This document shows positions 62,631 to 64,000 of a stretch of 64,000 bases of DNA, in pieces. The stretch is from NCBI RefSeq assembly GCF_000003815.2, contig NC_049991.1:9036729-9100728 (forward strand), in the 5' to 3' direction. The position numbers and the translations under genes are program-made. Numbering within the stretch: the stretch's first letter is position 1; each line of letters begins with the position of its first letter. The notes under the pieces were generated by a model that saw only the letters and a program-made list of their open reading frames with translations, was not told the DNA's origin and did not search any database. This DNA is from Branchiostoma floridae. Taxonomy: Eukaryota; Chordata; Leptocardii; Amphioxiformes; Branchiostomatidae.

Positions 62631-63374
62631 TTATTTGCTCCAATCAAACTGGCTGTCGTGGGGTGTTCGCTTGCTGGCGAAAGGGCTTTCGACTTCACGC
62701 TGACCGCGATCAGTGGGTGATGTTGGAGATTCTGGGGACTCCAAGGGCTCAAGATAGAAATTAGGAGAATGAGATGGTTCGCCCTCAACACTCCAAGATC
62801 TAGGGTGCCTGCCGACAGGTTTGAATTTTGTGCGCCCTTTCTGCTTGGCGAAATTGCCGATGTTGAGGAAAGCTGCTTTATCACCAGTATCGCAGTTTTC
62901 CTTACTGTTAGTACTTACGGCCTCCTGCGCTGAGGTGGACAGGATAACTTCCCCCATCTCAGCGTCTTTGACAATGAAGACATCATCTTCATAATCACTG
63001 GAGTAGTCTCCCTCGTAGTCTTGATCTGTGACCTGTTCGTTTCTTTCATCGCCCTTCAAAGTCACACCAAAAATGGACTCATGCTTATCCCAGGTATGAC
63101 TGGAGCTGCGAGGAGTCGTGATATCCGAAATATCATCGTATTCGAATTCCTGGCTACCGTCATACCACGCGCGGTTAGGAGAGATGCTAGCGACGTCTCT
63201 TTCACCGGAAGCATCCAAACAATACGCCTCTGAAGCCTCCAGGCGTTCTGTATCGGAGTCGGACTCGAACTGGCATAGTCTAGCCTTCTTTGTCTCTCTG
63301 TTTTTTTCGCTCATCTGAAGGTTGTTCTCGCCGTCACTTCCCTTCGCTTCACATCCATTGCTGTTGGAAGTCAT
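62631..63374 (-). CDS. Acidic Ser-rich protein, possible nuclear regulator
   Basis: 247 residues from the ATG at 63374; a GTG 38 codons upstream extends the frame but lies at the promoter. It is highly charged and largely disordered, with repeated Asp/Glu/Ser clusters (ESDSDTERLEASE, DYEGDYSSDYEDD) and one basic nuclear-targeting-like patch (KNRETKKARL). Near the carboxy end, SPESPTSPT is a proline-directed phosphorylation cluster. There is no folded domain. TATATAT at 63464-63470 lies 90 bases before the ATG, and AATAAA (minus) at 62565 closes the unit. Such proteins are typical of early viral regulators; function is unproven. Confidence 0.6.
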   Translation of the reverse strand: MTSNSNGCEAKGSDGENNLQMSEKNRETKKARLCQFESDSDTERLEASEAYCLDASGERDVASISPNRAWYDGSQEFEYDDISDITTPRSSSHTWDKHESIFGVTLKGDERNEQVTDQDYEGDYSSDYEDDVFIVKDAEMGEVILSTSAQEAVSTNSKENCDTGDKAAFLNIGNFAKQKGRTKFKPVGRHPRSWSVEGEPSHSPNFYLEPLESPESPTSPTDRGQREVESPFASKRTPHDSQFDWSK

Positions 63375-63463
63375 CGTAAGAAAAGAACGCAGTGTAAAGC
63401 GACAACTTTTGTGGATGACGTATACCAAGCCAATGCGAACAGGTGATATGACGTTTCGCCCAA

Positions 63464-63470
63464 TATATAT
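63464..63470 (-). promoter_or_regulatory. TATA box of the 62631-63374 gene
   Basis: ATATATA on the minus strand, followed leftward by the gene's leader of about 60 bases. Confidence 0.6.
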
Positions 63471-63488
63471 GGAACTCTCGTCAGTCAC

Positions 63489-64000
63489 GTGGAGTATGTA
63501 AATGAGTGGGGTTCAATATGGATGGTCATGGTGTGATTGTTGCTGTGTATGCGTAGTACAGTGCTCTCTCCACTCCCTCTTTTCGTTTGATCCACATGTT
63601 GCAACAAGCTACTATGAAGGGCATTTACCATACCAAACAGAAGGAAAGCGCTCGAATCATGACGCAATATCTCCCACCAATATGCAAGCTCAGTCATTGG
63701 CACATACTCGCCCAGTTCACAAGCACGGCGAGTAGAAGTACCTGGCCGGACTTAGTTCGACTTTGTTCAAAGCCGTGATGTATTGCCTTTGTAAGAGGCA
63801 CCCTAGATAGCACTTTTCTTGCTATGATTCAAGATCATCAGGATTGGTGGCTTCTTTACAATTTCCAAAAACTTAATACTACAAATCTTTGTATTCTGGG
63901 TAAAGCATCTTGGATCAGTTGCCATCCATTACTGGATCAATAGATGAGCTTGAGAATAGTTGCAGCAATAACTAGGGCGGCCGCAGTGAAGATAAGTCCG
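63489..64000. other. Right end without a recognised gene
   Basis: About 510 bp. Short frames only, none with support. A NotI-type gcggccgc lies near the end. Confidence 0.5.

Noticed and set aside
1..64000. DNA polymerase, terminase or CRISPR array
   Set aside because: None of the large frames shows polymerase family B or terminase motifs that I can see, and there are no regular spacer-repeat arrays.

Overview
This window looks like a large part of an invertebrate herpesvirus genome of the malacoherpesvirus type, the group of oyster and abalone herpesviruses and related sequences reported with amphioxus. Long, tightly packed, mostly intronless genes lie on both strands. Several carry recognisable replication or capsid signatures: a UL52-like primase, a primase fused to a UL9-like helicase, a UL12-like alkaline nuclease, a deoxynucleoside kinase, an assemblin/scaffold-type protein and a probable major capsid protein. 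I did not identify DNA polymerase, terminase or a glycoprotein set, so the window is a fragment. The sequence alone does not settle whether it is a free virus or an integrated or associated copy in an animal genome. The right-hand part has host-like features (a tRNA gene, a histone gene, introns, dispersed repeats).

Layout. 1-26 kb is mainly replication and nucleotide metabolism: a possible ssDNA-binding protein (216-5219), an unknown 1118-residue protein, the AEP primase-UL9 helicase fusion (9169-12540), a glutamine-rich gene interrupted by a frame change at 13.94 kb, a Cys-rich protein, an EXO5-like nuclease, a deoxynucleoside kinase, a UL52-like primase, and a 1369-residue protein that overlaps the primase stop by ATGA. 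A BIR-domain protein follows at 26.0-26.8 kb. 27-50 kb is mainly structural and packaging genes: a coiled-coil protein, a possible triplex protein, membrane proteins, the protease/scaffold, the major capsid candidate, the alkaline nuclease and a long Pro-rich protein.

At 50.3 kb the character changes. A complete Pol III tRNA-Asp gene is followed by two related tandem transcript units with shared 3' ends. Next comes a cassette bounded by 155-bp inverted repeats that holds a divergent histone H2B, a zinc-binding protein, a protein with two PC4 ssDNA-binding domains and a Bcl-2-like fragment. After that the sequence is looser: 0.5-kb direct repeats with paired TGACGTCA sites, dispersed repeat copies, open frames that look like exons without ATG, a convincing small three-exon gene (60.8-61.6 kb), and two acidic probable regulatory proteins (58.7 and 63.4 kb).

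Taken together, the left 50 kb supplies DNA replication, dNTP supply, recombination nucleases and capsid assembly. The right 14 kb is an accessory region rich in captured cellular functions (chromatin, transcription, apoptosis, translation), several sharing duplicated 3'-end modules. Start codons were chosen at the first in-frame ATG; where an open frame has no ATG this is stated.
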